A stretch of 64,000 nt of DNA from Haloferax sp. Atlit-12N (GCF_003383095.1 NZ_PSYW01000005.1:62001-126000), one strand, 5' to 3'. Shown: positions 16,727 to 26,064, counted from the stretch's first letter. Numbers and translations are program-made. The notes: generated by a model not told the origin, from the letters alone.

Positions 16727-17599
16727 ATGCCGGGGCCCGTTTCGGCGTCCCTGGTCCATTCGTCGGTCGGTCCCGCACCCGCGTCCACAGCCGCATCCGT
16801 ATCTGCCGTCCCGCTCCAGACAGTCGGCGGTGCCGTCAACGACCTCGTCCGGATAGTCGGGCTCCGGTTTCTCGGCGTGCTCGCCATCCTGTTTCTCGGG
16901 TTGGTGCTCGCGTACGTCGCGGGGACGCTCGTCCATCGACTCCTCGTCAGCGTCGGCGTCCCCGAGGCCATCGAGGGAACCGCCTTCGAGCGGACCGCCC
17001 GCGACTTCGAGACATCGACGGTCGAAATCCTGTCGTGGCTGACGCGGTATTTCGTCCTCGGCATCAGCGTCTTCGCGGCTCTCTCGTTCGCCGGGGTCAA
17101 CTACGCCGACCGCTTCTGGGGGCTCGTTATCGCCATCCTGCCGCAACTGTTCATCGCCATCTTGGTCCTCATCATCGGCGTCGTCGTCGGCGACAAGGTC
17201 GAACTCCTCGTCGCCGAGCGGTTCCGCGCGGTTAAACTCCCGCAGGTGAACGTCCTCCCGTCGCTCGCCAAATACACCGTCTTCTTCCTCGCCACGCTGG
17301 TCGCGCTCTCGCAGGTCGGCGTCGCGACGCTCGCACTCATCGTCCTCCTCGCGTCGTACATGCTGGGGCTCATCGTGCTCAGCGCCGTCGCGTTCCGCGA
17401 CCTGCTCCGCTCGGGCGCGGCGGGGACGTACCTCCTTTTCACCCAACCGTACAGCATCGGCGACGAAATCGTCGTCGGCGAGGTCAGCGGCGTCGTTCAG
17501 GAGCTCGATATGTTCGTCACTCACGTCGAATCCGAGGACACTGAGTTCGTCATCCCGAACGCCCGCGTCCTCGACAAGGGCGTTGGTCGTGTTCGCTAA
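16727..17599 (+). CDS. MscS-like mechanosensitive channel, short C-terminus
   Basis: This 290-residue protein has about five hydrophobic segments and the MscS pore-to-beta junction GTYLLFTQPYSIGDEIVVG followed by VSGVVQELDMFVTHVE and VIPNARVLDKGVG. The protein ends soon after that beta domain, so the large MscS cytoplasmic vestibule is missing or much reduced. It begins one base after dacZ, suggesting a link between c-di-AMP and osmotic release. The start is fixed by the junction. Function as a channel is inferred from family, not from a complete domain. Confidence 0.85.
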   Translation: MPGPVSASLVHSSVGPAPASTAASVSAVPLQTVGGAVNDLVRIVGLRFLGVLAILFLGLVLAYVAGTLVHRLLVSVGVPEAIEGTAFERTARDFETSTVEILSWLTRYFVLGISVFAALSFAGVNYADRFWGLVIAILPQLFIAILVLIIGVVVGDKVELLVAERFRAVKLPQVNVLPSLAKYTVFFLATLVALSQVGVATLALIVLLASYMLGLIVLSAVAFRDLLRSGAAGTYLLFTQPYSIGDEIVVGEVSGVVQELDMFVTHVESEDTEFVIPNARVLDKGVGRVR

Positions 17600-17705
17600 G
17601 TAAACTCTCTCGACGGCTGATGGTTCCGGAAATTTTGTCATACCGTTACCATAACAGTTTAGAAGTGGTCCGAAGATTGTCTCATATCGGCTCCCCCTGA
17701 AGACG

Positions 17706-18416
17706 ATGACGGAGAACCTCCCAACCCTCGACGTTACTGCCCCCTCAACCCGAGCGTTTGAGGTTGCAGAGACGCTACTTCGAGGATTTCACTTTCAGGA
17801 TATGCGGGAGACACATCTTCTTAGCTGCGACTTCGACGCCGCGATGACCGCCGCGGAGCGTGCGGTACATCATATGTCCGAGGCGTTCGTCGCCGAGTTC
17901 CCCGACGTTCCCGCCGAGCGCGCCGAGCGCGCCGGCGAACTGTTCATGCGAGCGCTCTTTCTCCAGGACGAAATCGAAAACCGAGACGACTTCGACGCCT
18001 GCTTCGAACACGACGTCCCCTCCGGAGCGTTCGTCTCGTCCGCTCCCGACGACTTCGAGCCGGACACGATAAACGACGACCCGCGGTGGCGAGACGTTCG
18101 AGAACTCCTCGGCACCGTCTGTGACGAACTCGACATAAACCCGGAGTACGCGACGCTCCACACCCGCTTTTGGCGACTCCACGGACAGGAGGTCGACGGC
18201 TGGGAGACCGTCGCTCGGCGGGCCCACCGCATCAAGGTCTCTCGGATGGCCCCCTCGGCGGACGACGAAACCGTCGACAACCTCGCGCAGTATTTCGTCG
18301 TCGGCGTCACCCGCCACGACGAGTGGGCCCGAGAGAGCCCCGAGCGCGATGTTTCTTCCGCGATCGATATCGTTGCACACTATTATCAACGGCTGTTCGA
18401 CCTCAGAGACGAGTAA
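17706..18416 (+). CDS. Hypothetical acidic helical protein
   Basis: This 236-residue protein has no motif I recognise. It is acidic and predicted mostly helical, with MTENLPTLDVTAPSTRAFEV at the start and segments AERAVHHMSEAFVAEFPDVP, LFMRALFLQDEIENRDDF and AIDIVAHYYQRLFDLRDE. There are no membrane helices and only two Cys. Upstream DNA (17600-17705) is moderately AT-rich. The next gene is a histidine kinase, preceded by an AT-rich promoter region with nested dyads. Codon use looks native, so it is probably real, but its role is unknown. Confidence 0.7.
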   Translation: MTENLPTLDVTAPSTRAFEVAETLLRGFHFQDMRETHLLSCDFDAAMTAAERAVHHMSEAFVAEFPDVPAERAERAGELFMRALFLQDEIENRDDFDACFEHDVPSGAFVSSAPDDFEPDTINDDPRWRDVRELLGTVCDELDINPEYATLHTRFWRLHGQEVDGWETVARRAHRIKVSRMAPSADDETVDNLAQYFVVGVTRHDEWARESPERDVSSAIDIVAHYYQRLFDLRDE

Positions 18417-18418
18417 TA

Positions 18419-18475
18419 AACGGGACATAAACCGTATATAAACGGAACCCGTTAATGAATACATATTGATATATT
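18419..18475 (+). promoter_or_regulatory. AT-rich promoter region with nested inverted repeats, upstream of a histidine kinase
   Basis: AACGGG (18419-18424) pairs with CCCGTT (18448-18453), and inside them CCGT (18432-18435) pairs with ACGG (18442-18445) around ATATAA. A second TATA-like block lies at about 18463-18475. This looks like an operator or composite promoter for the gene at 18539. Confidence 0.45.
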
Positions 18476-18538
18476 TTCGATGGTGAAACGACCGCCGAAA
18501 ATAAGTATTGGTGGTAGAATTATCTCTGCAGAGCGAAC

Positions 18539-19570
18539 ATGGAGGATACCGACCCGGAACTGTATCGCGAGGCCTTTCGAAGTGCGGATATCCCCATGTT
18601 GATTGCGGATACGAATTTCGCTTTTCGTGACATTAACGACGCCGGGTTGGAGTTCCTCGGCTACGACTACGACGACATCGTCGGCGAGTCGGTCGGACTC
18701 ATCGCCGCCGACGAGGAGATATACTACGAAATCGTCGAGCAGATGATCGCCGGCGAGACGTGGTCCGGGGAGTTCATGGCGCGGCGGAAAGACCAGCAGG
18801 TCGTCTACGGGCAGGGGTTCGCCAGCCCGATGGTCGTCGACGGCGACGTGGAGGGGTTTCTCGCCTTCTTCGTCGACACGACCAAACAGCGTCGCTACGA
18901 GAACGCATCAGAAGTGCTCAACCGCCTCCTCCGGCACGACCTCCGAAACGAACTCAACATCGTCTACGGCTACACCCAGCAGGTGGCCAGCCGAATCGAC
19001 GACGAGCAGGCGCTGAAGGAACTCGACCTCGTCCAGGAGAAGGTCCTCGAAATCGTCCACAAGTCCGAGCGCGCCCGCGACCTCCGCGAGCACCTCGAAC
19101 GCTCCCACGACGTGTCCAACCACCCGGTCCGTCTCGACGTGGTGTTGAACAACAAAATCGTCGACGCCATGATAGAGTTCCCGGACGCCGAGTTCGAGTT
19201 CGGGTCGTTCCCCGAGGTCGAGGTCATCGGCGACGACCTCCTCGGCGAGGCAATCGAGTGTCTGCTCGAAAACGCGGTCATGCACAACGACAAGGAGACG
19301 CCGTGCGTCGAGGTCTCGGCCGACCGTGACGGCGGCTTCGTTATCGTCCGCGTCGCCGACAACGGCCCGGGCGTCCCCGAGGAACACCGCGACCTCATCT
19401 TCGGCCGCGAGGAGTACGACCAACTGCACCACGGCACGGGTATCAGCCTCTTTTTCGCCGACAACGTCATCTCGTCGTACAACGGCACCATCTGGGTCGA
19501 AGACCGCGAGGACGGCGACGGTGCGGTCTTCTGCGTCCGCCTGCAGGAACAGTCCACGGTCGACGACTGA
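18539..19570 (+). CDS. PAS-domain sensor histidine kinase
   Basis: This 343-residue cytoplasmic kinase has one PAS domain (about residues 10-120; MLIADTNFAFRDINDAGLEF) and an H-box region RLLRHDLRNELNIVYG with the phospho-accepting His near residue 130. The HATPase domain follows, with N-box ENAVMHND, G1 box VADNGPGVPEEH and G2 box HHGTGISLFFADNV. No membrane helices are visible, so it senses an internal signal. No response regulator gene is adjacent, as is common for haloarchaeal orphan kinases. It may act on a partner elsewhere. Confidence 0.92.
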   Translation: MEDTDPELYREAFRSADIPMLIADTNFAFRDINDAGLEFLGYDYDDIVGESVGLIAADEEIYYEIVEQMIAGETWSGEFMARRKDQQVVYGQGFASPMVVDGDVEGFLAFFVDTTKQRRYENASEVLNRLLRHDLRNELNIVYGYTQQVASRIDDEQALKELDLVQEKVLEIVHKSERARDLREHLERSHDVSNHPVRLDVVLNNKIVDAMIEFPDAEFEFGSFPEVEVIGDDLLGEAIECLLENAVMHNDKETPCVEVSADRDGGFVIVRVADNGPGVPEEHRDLIFGREEYDQLHHGTGISLFFADNVISSYNGTIWVEDREDGDGAVFCVRLQEQSTVDD

Positions 19571-19603
19571 CCGCGGGCAGCGAGACGACGCGACAACGAC
19601 CGA

Positions 19604-20146
19604 TTACTCTCCGTCAGTCTCGTCGCCGGACATCGGCCTCGCGGGCACGCCGGCGACCGTCTCTCCCGCGGGCACGTCGCGCGTGACGAGCGAGTTCGCC
19701 GCGACCTGCGCCCCTTCACCGATGCGGACGCCCGGGAGGATGGTGGCCTTCGCGCCAATCATGGCGCGCTCGCCGACGACGACCTCGCCGGTCCGGTACT
19801 CGTCTTGCAGGAACTCGTGACAGAGAATGACCGAATCGTAGCCGATGATGGCGTCGTCTTCGATGGTGATGAGTTCCGGCCAGAACACGTCGGGCGTCGC
19901 TTCGAGCCCCCACGAGACGCCCGCCCCGACGGTGACACCGATGCGTCTGAGCGCCCAGTTTCGAAGTTTGAGCGACGGCGCGATGCGCGCCACGAGGACG
20001 AACACGTAGTTGAGCATCACGCGCCAGACGGGCTTGGCGTCGGTCCAGTACTGCAGCGAGTTCCGCGGGCCGGGCGTCGGGTGGTGCTGGATTCGGTCGT
20101 GTCGGCGGGCGTCACCGTCCGCCGGTGCGGCATCGTCGTCGGTCAC
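19604..20146 (-). CDS. Acyltransferase with left-handed beta-helix (hexapeptide repeats)
   Basis: This 180-residue protein looks like a hexapeptide-type O-acetyltransferase. The C-terminal half has repeating V/I-G-x-x-A hexads (IGAKATILPGVRIGEGAQVA, then ANSLVTRDVPAGETVAGVPA) typical of trimeric LbH enzymes. A hydrophobic segment (WRVMLNYVFVLVARIAP) near residues 45-60 may anchor it to the membrane. The start is a GTG at 20146. The acceptor is unknown; surface glycan modification is a reasonable guess. Confidence 0.8.
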   Translation of the reverse strand: MTDDDAAPADGDARRHDRIQHHPTPGPRNSLQYWTDAKPVWRVMLNYVFVLVARIAPSLKLRNWALRRIGVTVGAGVSWGLEATPDVFWPELITIEDDAIIGYDSVILCHEFLQDEYRTGEVVVGERAMIGAKATILPGVRIGEGAQVAANSLVTRDVPAGETVAGVPARPMSGDETDGE

Positions 20147-20236
20147 GTCCGTCGATTGGGCCGCGGGGGTAAAAGCGCCCTCGGCGCGGGGGCGACGAGA
20201 GAAATAGAAACGCGGGGCCGCGGGTTCGGCTACTAT

Positions 20237-21523
20237 CTACTCGCCGCGGAGTTCGGCCATGTGGTCGATGCGACGCTGGACGAGCGCCGCCGTACCGATG
20301 TCGTGGCGGATGTGGAAGCCCTCGCCGGCGTCGGCGAGCGCGTCCTCCGCGAGTTCCTCCGCCTCGGCGATGCTGTCGGCGACGCCGACCACGGCGAACG
20401 ACCGGGAGGTCGTCGTGTACAGGCCGTCCTCGCGGTCGTCGACGCTCGCGTAGAACAGCAGCGCGCCGGCGTTCTCGTCCACTTCGACCGTGATTTCCGC
20501 GCCGGCCTCGGGGTCCGTCGGGTAGCCCTCGGGGACGGCGTACTTACAGACCGTGGCGGCCTCGGCGAAGTCGAGTTCGGGCAGGGACTCGCCCTCGCGG
20601 GCGGCCGTGAGCACGTCGATGAAGGGCGTTTCGAGGACCGGCAGCGTGTTCATCGCCTCGGGGTCGCCGAAGCGGGCGTTGAACTCGATGACCTTCGGGC
20701 CCTCGGTCGTGAGCATGAACTGACCGTAGAGGATGCCCTTGTAGTCCGGCAGCGCCTCGACGACGGCCTCGATGACCTCGACGGCGGCCTCGTAGTCGCC
20801 GTCGGCCATGAACGGCAGGGAGGGAGACACGTCGGTGTAGCTCCCCATGCCGCCGGTGTTCGGCCCCTCGTCGCCCTCGTAGGCGCGCTTGTGGTCCTGC
20901 ACGGCGGGGCTGACGCGGAACTCGCCGTTGGCGACGAACGCCTGAATCGTGAACTCCTCGCCGACGAGGCGCTCTTCGAGGACGACGCGCTCGTAGTCCG
21001 AATCGAGGAGGTACGCCTTCGCCTCCTCGGGCGTCACCTGGTCGCCGATGACCTTCACGCCCTTGCCGCCGGTGAGGCCCGCGGGCTTGACCGCGAGGTC
21101 GCCGTCGTAGTCGTCGATGTAGTCGCAGGCGGCCTCCATGTCGTCGAAGGTGGCGAAGTCGGGGTTGCCCGGAATCGCCTCGTCGCGCATGAACTGCCGC
21201 TGGAACGCCTTGTCCGTCTCGATGCGCGCCTCGGCCGCCTGCGGGCCGAACGTGTAGATGCCGGCGTCGTCGAGGGCGTCAGAGACGCCGGCCGCGAGGC
21301 CGGATTCCGGGCCGACGACCGCGAGCGTCGCGCCGACGGACTCGGCGTAGGCGACGATGTCCTCGGCGGCGGTCTCCGAAATCGTCTCGAAGTCCTCGGC
21401 GAGGGCGGCGATGCCGGGGTTTCGGTTGCTGGCGCAGGCGTACAGGTCGCAGTCGGGGGCCAGCGCGCGGGCAATCGCGTGCTCGCGGCCGCCGCCGCCG
21501 ACGAGAAGGACGGTCTCGCTCAT
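20237..21523 (-). CDS. purD: Phosphoribosylamine-glycine ligase (GARS)
   Basis: This 428-residue ATP-grasp enzyme makes glycinamide ribonucleotide from phosphoribosylamine, glycine and ATP, step two of purine synthesis. The opening MSETVLLVGGGGREHAIARA is the PurD hallmark. The ATP-grasp core shows LAVKPAGLTGGKGVKVI, then VVLEERLVGEEFTIQAF, and the metal-binding VIEFNARFGDPEAMN. The length is normal. It is separated from its neighbours by intergenic regions on both sides, so it is probably monocistronic. Confidence 0.96.
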   Translation of the reverse strand: MSETVLLVGGGGREHAIARALAPDCDLYACASNRNPGIAALAEDFETISETAAEDIVAYAESVGATLAVVGPESGLAAGVSDALDDAGIYTFGPQAAEARIETDKAFQRQFMRDEAIPGNPDFATFDDMEAACDYIDDYDGDLAVKPAGLTGGKGVKVIGDQVTPEEAKAYLLDSDYERVVLEERLVGEEFTIQAFVANGEFRVSPAVQDHKRAYEGDEGPNTGGMGSYTDVSPSLPFMADGDYEAAVEVIEAVVEALPDYKGILYGQFMLTTEGPKVIEFNARFGDPEAMNTLPVLETPFIDVLTAAREGESLPELDFAEAATVCKYAVPEGYPTDPEAGAEITVEVDENAGALLFYASVDDREDGLYTTTSRSFAVVGVADSIAEAEELAEDALADAGEGFHIRHDIGTAALVQRRIDHMAELRGE

Positions 21524-21700
21524 GGTCGCATACCCTGCGCACGGGAGTGTAAAGATTGCTCTTTATCGGCGACGAAATAGGCACGATTGTGGTTATGTCC
21601 GGTCGCCAACGAGGTGGATTCGCTGTCCGACCCACACCCCGCGCCGGCCACGACGGCCGTCTCCACGCCGCTTTAGTTCCCGGAGCGCCGACCTCGACGC

Positions 21701-23812
21701 ATGTCCGACCCGGTGGGACGCAACCGACTCGACGACGAGCAGAGCCCGTACCTCCGCCAGCACGCCGACAATCCGGTCAACTGGCAACCGTGGGACGAGA
21801 CGGCGCTCGACGCCGCCCGCGAGGTGGACAAGCCCATCTTCCTCTCGGTCGGCTACTCGGCGTGCCACTGGTGTCACGTCATGGCCGACGAGAGCTTCTC
21901 GGACCCCGGAATCGCCGAGGTGCTCAACGAGCACTTCGTCCCGGTGAAGGTCGACCGCGAGGAGCGCCCCGACCTCGACCGCATCTACCAGACCATCTGC
22001 CAACTCGTCACCGGCGGCGGCGGGTGGCCGCTTTCGGTCTGGCTCACGCCCGAGGGCAAGCCCTTCTTCGTCGGGACGTACTTCCCGCCGGAACCCCGAC
22101 GCGGCGCACCCGGCTTCCGCGACCTCGTCGAGAGCTTCGCCGAGTCGTGGCGGACCGACCGCGACGAGATAGAAAACCGCGCCGAGCAGTGGACGAGCGC
22201 CATCACCGACCGACTGGAGGAGACGCCCGACGTTCCCGGCGAAGCCCCCGGTTCGGAAGTTCTCGACACGACCGTGCAGGCCGCGCTCCGCGGCGCTGAC
22301 CGCGACCACGGCGGCTTCGGCGGCGACGGGCCGAAATTCCCCCAACCCGGTCGCATCGACGCCCTGCTCCGCGGCTACGCCGTCTCCGGCCGCCGCGAGG
22401 CGCTCGACGTGGCTCGCCAGAGCCTCGACGCGATGGCCAATGGCGGCCTCCGCGACCATCTCGGCGGCGGCTTCCACCGCTACTGCGTCGACCGCGAGTG
22501 GACCGTCCCGCACTTCGAGAAGATGCTGTACGACCAGGCCGGCCTCGCCTCGCGGTACCTCGACGCCGCCCGACTCACGGGCAACGAGTCCTATGCGACC
22601 GTCGCCGCCGAGACGTTCGAGTTCGTCCGCCGCGAACTCAGCCACGACGACGGCGGCTTCTTCGCCACCCTCGACGCCCAGTCCGGCGGCGAGGAGGGTA
22701 CCTTCTACGTCTGGACGCCCGACGACGTGCGCGACCTCCTCCCCGAACTCGACGCCGACCTCTTTTGCGACCGCTACGGCGTCACGCCCGGCGGCAACTT
22801 CGAGCGCAAGACGACCGTCCTGAACGTCTCGGCGACGACCGCCGAACTCGCCGACGAGTACGACCTCGACGAGTCCGAGGTGGAAGCCCGACTCGAAAAG
22901 GCCCGGAAAGCGCTGTTCGCCGCCCGTGAGGGACGCGAACGGCCCGCCCGCGACGAGAAGGTGCTCGCCGGCTGGAACGGCCTGATGATTTCGGCGTTCG
23001 CGCAGGGGTCGGTCGTCCTCGAAGACGACTCGCTCGCTGACGACGCCCGTCGCGCCCTCGACTTCGTGCGCGAGCGCCTCTGGGACGACGAGACCGAGAC
23101 GCTCTCACGGCGCGTGATGAACGACGAGGTGAAAGGCGACGGCTACCTCGAAGACTACGCCTTCCTCGCGCGCGGCGCGTTCGACCTCTATCAGGCGACC
23201 GGCGACCTCGCCCCGCTCTCGTTCGCGCTCGACCTCGCGCGGGCGACTCGCCGCGAGTTCTACGACGCCGACGCGGGCACGCTCTACTTTACCCCCGAGA
23301 GCGGCGAGTCGCTCGTCACCCGCCCGCAGGAGCCGACCGACCAGTCCACGCCGTCGAGCCTCGGCGTCGCCACGTCGCTGTTCTTGGACCTCGAACAGTT
23401 CGCGCCGGACGCCGACTTCGGCGAGGTCGCGGACGCGGTCCTCGGGTCGTTCGCCAACCGCGTCCGCGGCAGTCCGCTCGAACACGTCTCGCTCGCGCTC
23501 GCCGCCGAGAAGGCCGCCAGCGGCGTCCCCGAACTCACCGTCGCCGCCAACGAAGTGCCTGACGAGTGGCGCGAGACGCTCGCCTCGCGGTATCTCCCCG
23601 GCCTCGTCGTCTCCCGTCGCCCCGGCACCGACGAGGAACTCGACGCGTGGCTGGACGAACTCGGACTTGACGAGGCCCCGCCAATCTGGGCCGGCCGCGA
23701 AGCGGCCGACGACGAACCGACCGTCTACGCCTGCGAGAACTTCACCTGCTCCGCGCCGACCCACGACCTCGACGAGGCGCTGGCGTGGTTCACGGCGGGC
23801 GAAGGTGCGTAA
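21701..23812 (+). CDS. YyaL/DUF255 thioredoxin-domain protein
   Basis: This 703-residue protein has an N-terminal thioredoxin-like domain (DUF255) with SACHWCHVMADESF, whose CHWC replaces the usual CGPC, and the cis-proline region GGGGWPLSVWLTPEGKPFF. The long remainder resembles the six-hairpin (alpha/alpha)6 glycosidase-like fold of the spermatogenesis-associated protein 20/YyaL family. Its substrate is unknown; redox-linked and carbohydrate roles have been proposed. It starts with ATG at 21701 and ends 36 bases before a convergent small thioredoxin gene. Confidence 0.88.
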   Translation: MSDPVGRNRLDDEQSPYLRQHADNPVNWQPWDETALDAAREVDKPIFLSVGYSACHWCHVMADESFSDPGIAEVLNEHFVPVKVDREERPDLDRIYQTICQLVTGGGGWPLSVWLTPEGKPFFVGTYFPPEPRRGAPGFRDLVESFAESWRTDRDEIENRAEQWTSAITDRLEETPDVPGEAPGSEVLDTTVQAALRGADRDHGGFGGDGPKFPQPGRIDALLRGYAVSGRREALDVARQSLDAMANGGLRDHLGGGFHRYCVDREWTVPHFEKMLYDQAGLASRYLDAARLTGNESYATVAAETFEFVRRELSHDDGGFFATLDAQSGGEEGTFYVWTPDDVRDLLPELDADLFCDRYGVTPGGNFERKTTVLNVSATTAELADEYDLDESEVEARLEKARKALFAAREGRERPARDEKVLAGWNGLMISAFAQGSVVLEDDSLADDARRALDFVRERLWDDETETLSRRVMNDEVKGDGYLEDYAFLARGAFDLYQATGDLAPLSFALDLARATRREFYDADAGTLYFTPESGESLVTRPQEPTDQSTPSSLGVATSLFLDLEQFAPDADFGEVADAVLGSFANRVRGSPLEHVSLALAAEKAASGVPELTVAANEVPDEWRETLASRYLPGLVVSRRPGTDEELDAWLDELGLDEAPPIWAGREAADDEPTVYACENFTCSAPTHDLDEALAWFTAGEGA

Positions 23813-23848
23813 CGGCGGGAGCGACTGCGAGAAAAGCGGCGTCGGCGC

Positions 23849-24229
23849 TCAGTTCGAGAGCCGCTCTGCGAGGTAGACCGCAATCGGAACGTCTTCTTCT
23901 TCGACGAAACGGGCGACCTCATCGCCGTCGAGTTCGACGACGACCGTGGGGATGAGTTCAATGTCGTACTCCTCGACGAGCGGGCCGACCTTCGAGCCGT
24001 CGTCGGCCTTCTCGACGGGGTAGTGGTCGATTCGCTCGGCGGGGACGCCGGCGGCGTCGAGGGCCGCCGCGAAGTCGGGGAGCTGTCCGCGGCAGTCGCC
24101 GCACCAGTCGCCGCCCCAGACCTTGAACGTGTAGTCTGCGGCCGCGAGGGTGTCGACCACGTCGGGGTAGGACGCCGCGTCCCACGCGGGGTTCGGTTGC
24201 ATCGTTTCGAGCGTCTCGGCTTCGGCCAT
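23849..24229 (-). CDS. Thioredoxin-family protein, WCGDC active site
   Basis: This 126-residue single-domain thioredoxin-fold protein has the motif VWGGDWCGDCRGQLPDF near residues 38-54, in which CGDC is a variant of CGPC, and the cis-Pro segment ELIPTVVVELDGDEV. No signal peptide is present, so it acts in the cytoplasm. It converges with the YyaL gene and diverges from the cysteine synthase gene, so sulfur/thiol chemistry surrounds it. The redox partner is unknown. Confidence 0.85.
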   Translation of the reverse strand: MAEAETLETMQPNPAWDAASYPDVVDTLAAADYTFKVWGGDWCGDCRGQLPDFAAALDAAGVPAERIDHYPVEKADDGSKVGPLVEEYDIELIPTVVVELDGDEVARFVEEEDVPIAVYLAERLSN

Positions 24230-24375
24230 GCGCCGGTGTACCGGCCGAGCGGATTTAACGGGTACGCTCGCGGCGGGGCTCGCCGCCCGCGCTCGTCGCT
24301 GTCTCTGCCCCGAGACGGTGGCCGTATCGTCCGCCTCCGCCAGTCGTTTAGTGTCGCACCGTCAACGGAGGGTCG

Positions 24376-25293
24376 ATGGACGACAGTATCCTCGACGCTA
24401 TCGGGTCGCCGCTGGTCCGCGTCGACTCCCCCGAGGGGTCGACGGTCGCGGCGAAGATAGAGTCGAAGAATCCGGGCGGGTCGGCGAAGGACCGCCCCGC
24501 GTTGGCGATGGTCGAGGCGGCCGAGGAAGCGGGCGACATCTCGCCGGGCGACCACCTCGTCGAACCCACGTCCGGGAACACCGGTATCGGACTCGCCGTC
24601 GTCGCGGCGGCGAAGGGCTACGACCTGACTATCGTCATGCCGGACTCGATGTCGCCCGAGCGCCGCGAAATCATGCGCGCCTACGGGGCGACCATCGAAC
24701 TCGTCGAGGGCGACATCTCCGCCGCGAAAGAGCGTGCGGACGAACTCGAAGCCGAGGGCATGTACCAACTCCGGCAGTTCGAGAACCCCGCGAATCCGGA
24801 GGCGCACTACCGGACGACCGCCGAGGAGATTCTCGAACAGGTGGGCGACCGCCGCATCGACGCCTTCGTCGCCGGTATCGGCACCGGCGGCACGATTTCG
24901 GGCAACGGCCGCCGCCTCGTCGAGGAGTTCCCCTCGATGCGCGTCGTCGGCGTCGAACCCGCCGAGAGCGCCGTCCTCTCGGGCCACGAGGTCGGAAACA
25001 ACGACTTCCAGGGGATGGGGCCGGGCTTCGTCAGCCCCAACCTCGACACCGACCTCATCGACGACGTGGAAATCGTCGAACTCGCCGACGCCGAGACCGA
25101 GTGTCGCCGCCTCGCCCGCGAGGAGGGCATCCTCGTCGGCCAGTCGTCCGGCGCGTCGCTCCTCGCGGCCAAGCGCGTCGCAGAGCGACTCGCCGATCCC
25201 GATGCGGACGACGGAGACCAGCCGCTCGTGGTGACGGTTTTCTGGGACTCCGGCGAGCGCTACATGTCCACCGGGATGTTCGACCAAGAATAG
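24376..25293 (+). CDS. cysK: Cysteine synthase, PLP-dependent
   Basis: This 305-residue fold-type II PLP enzyme joins O-acetylserine (or a related acceptor) and sulfide to make cysteine. The PLP Lys lies in ESKNPGGSAKDRPALAM, the asparagine loop in EPTSGNTGIGLAVVAA, and the glycine-rich phosphate cup in GIGTGGTISGNGR. The C-terminal VVTVFWDSGERYMSTGMF is typical of CysK/CysM. Whether it is CysK or CysM cannot be decided from sequence alone; the acceptor could also be O-phosphoserine. Confidence 0.93.
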   Translation: MDDSILDAIGSPLVRVDSPEGSTVAAKIESKNPGGSAKDRPALAMVEAAEEAGDISPGDHLVEPTSGNTGIGLAVVAAAKGYDLTIVMPDSMSPERREIMRAYGATIELVEGDISAAKERADELEAEGMYQLRQFENPANPEAHYRTTAEEILEQVGDRRIDAFVAGIGTGGTISGNGRRLVEEFPSMRVVGVEPAESAVLSGHEVGNNDFQGMGPGFVSPNLDTDLIDDVEIVELADAETECRRLAREEGILVGQSSGASLLAAKRVAERLADPDADDGDQPLVVTVFWDSGERYMSTGMFDQE

Positions 25294-25314
25294 CGGTCGC
25301 TCGACGGCCTGTTT

Positions 25315-25767
25315 TCACCGACCGAACTCGTCTTCCGCGACTCTGACGACGAGCGTTCGCTCCACATCTCTGAGGTCGTAGTCGGGGACCGAGCCGTCGA
25401 CGCGCGTCACGTACATCGGCTCGACGAGGCGGCCGTCTTCGACACCGTAGATGGCGAGGTGGTCGCCGGTGTCTTCCGGCTGGACCGCCCCGTCTCGAAT
25501 CTGTCGGGCGAGGTCGCGGGAGAGCCACTCGTCGGTCGAGACGGAGGGCTCGCGGACTAACGAGAAGTCGGCGAATCGGACGAGATACCAGTTGAGGTCG
25601 TTGAGAAGCGAGACGGCCGCGCCGAGGCTCACCGTATCGACCGAAAGCGAGTTGTCGAACGGTTCTGCGATGTCGTAGGTCGAAAGCGCCGCGCGCGCGG
25701 TGTCGCGCGACAGCAGTTCGTACTGGAGGTGGACGTCCTCCGCGCCGACGATACAGACCTGCGTCAC
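25315..25767 (-). CDS. Conserved haloarchaeal protein, DUF5804-like
   Basis: This 150-residue protein opens with MTQVCIVGAEDVHLQYELLS, then RDTARAALSTYDIAEPFDNS, and has no membrane segment or metal motif. The pattern matches a small haloarchaeal family I recall as DUF5804; the number is from memory. The GTG start at 25767 is fixed by the preserved N-terminal block. It converges with the cysteine synthase gene by 21 bases and lies 42 bases downstream of the small Cys-rich gene on the same strand. Confidence 0.65.
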   Translation of the reverse strand: MTQVCIVGAEDVHLQYELLSRDTARAALSTYDIAEPFDNSLSVDTVSLGAAVSLLNDLNWYLVRFADFSLVREPSVSTDEWLSRDLARQIRDGAVQPEDTGDHLAIYGVEDGRLVEPMYVTRVDGSVPDYDLRDVERTLVVRVAEDEFGR

Positions 25768-25809
25768 GTCGAGAGGGAGGGTCCGGACTCGGTAAAGCGG
25801 TTCCGGTAC

Positions 25810-26064
25810 TCAGGCGGTCGATTCCCACTCGGCGGCGCAGGACTCGTCGCAGAAGACGACGCGCTCGCGCTCGAGGGTTATCTTACCGGGCTTGTCGATG
25901 TCCCGCTCGAGGAGGACCTGATAGTGCGCTTCGCTCATGTCGACGCGGGCGCGGCACGCCGCGCACCGCTCGACGGTGTCGCTCCAGTCGGTCCGCGACG
26001 CCCGGTGGCTGACGCGCCACTCGGGGCCGGGGTGGCCGTGACCGGGATGCGATGTTTTCGACAT
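25810..26064 (-). CDS. Small Cys-rich zinc-finger-like protein
   Basis: This 84-residue protein has one CxxC (ERCAACRARVDMSEAHYQV) and a second Cys pair (VVFCDESCAAEWE). The separation of about 37 residues and the FCDESCAAEW ending are like treble-clef zinc fingers of the MYM/TRASH type. It is probably a metal-binding or nucleic-acid-binding protein. The first 25 residues are His/Pro/Ser-rich. Function is unknown; it may be co-transcribed with the DUF5804-like gene downstream of it. Confidence 0.7.
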   Translation of the reverse strand: MSKTSHPGHGHPGPEWRVSHRASRTDWSDTVERCAACRARVDMSEAHYQVLLERDIDKPGKITLERERVVFCDESCAAEWESTA

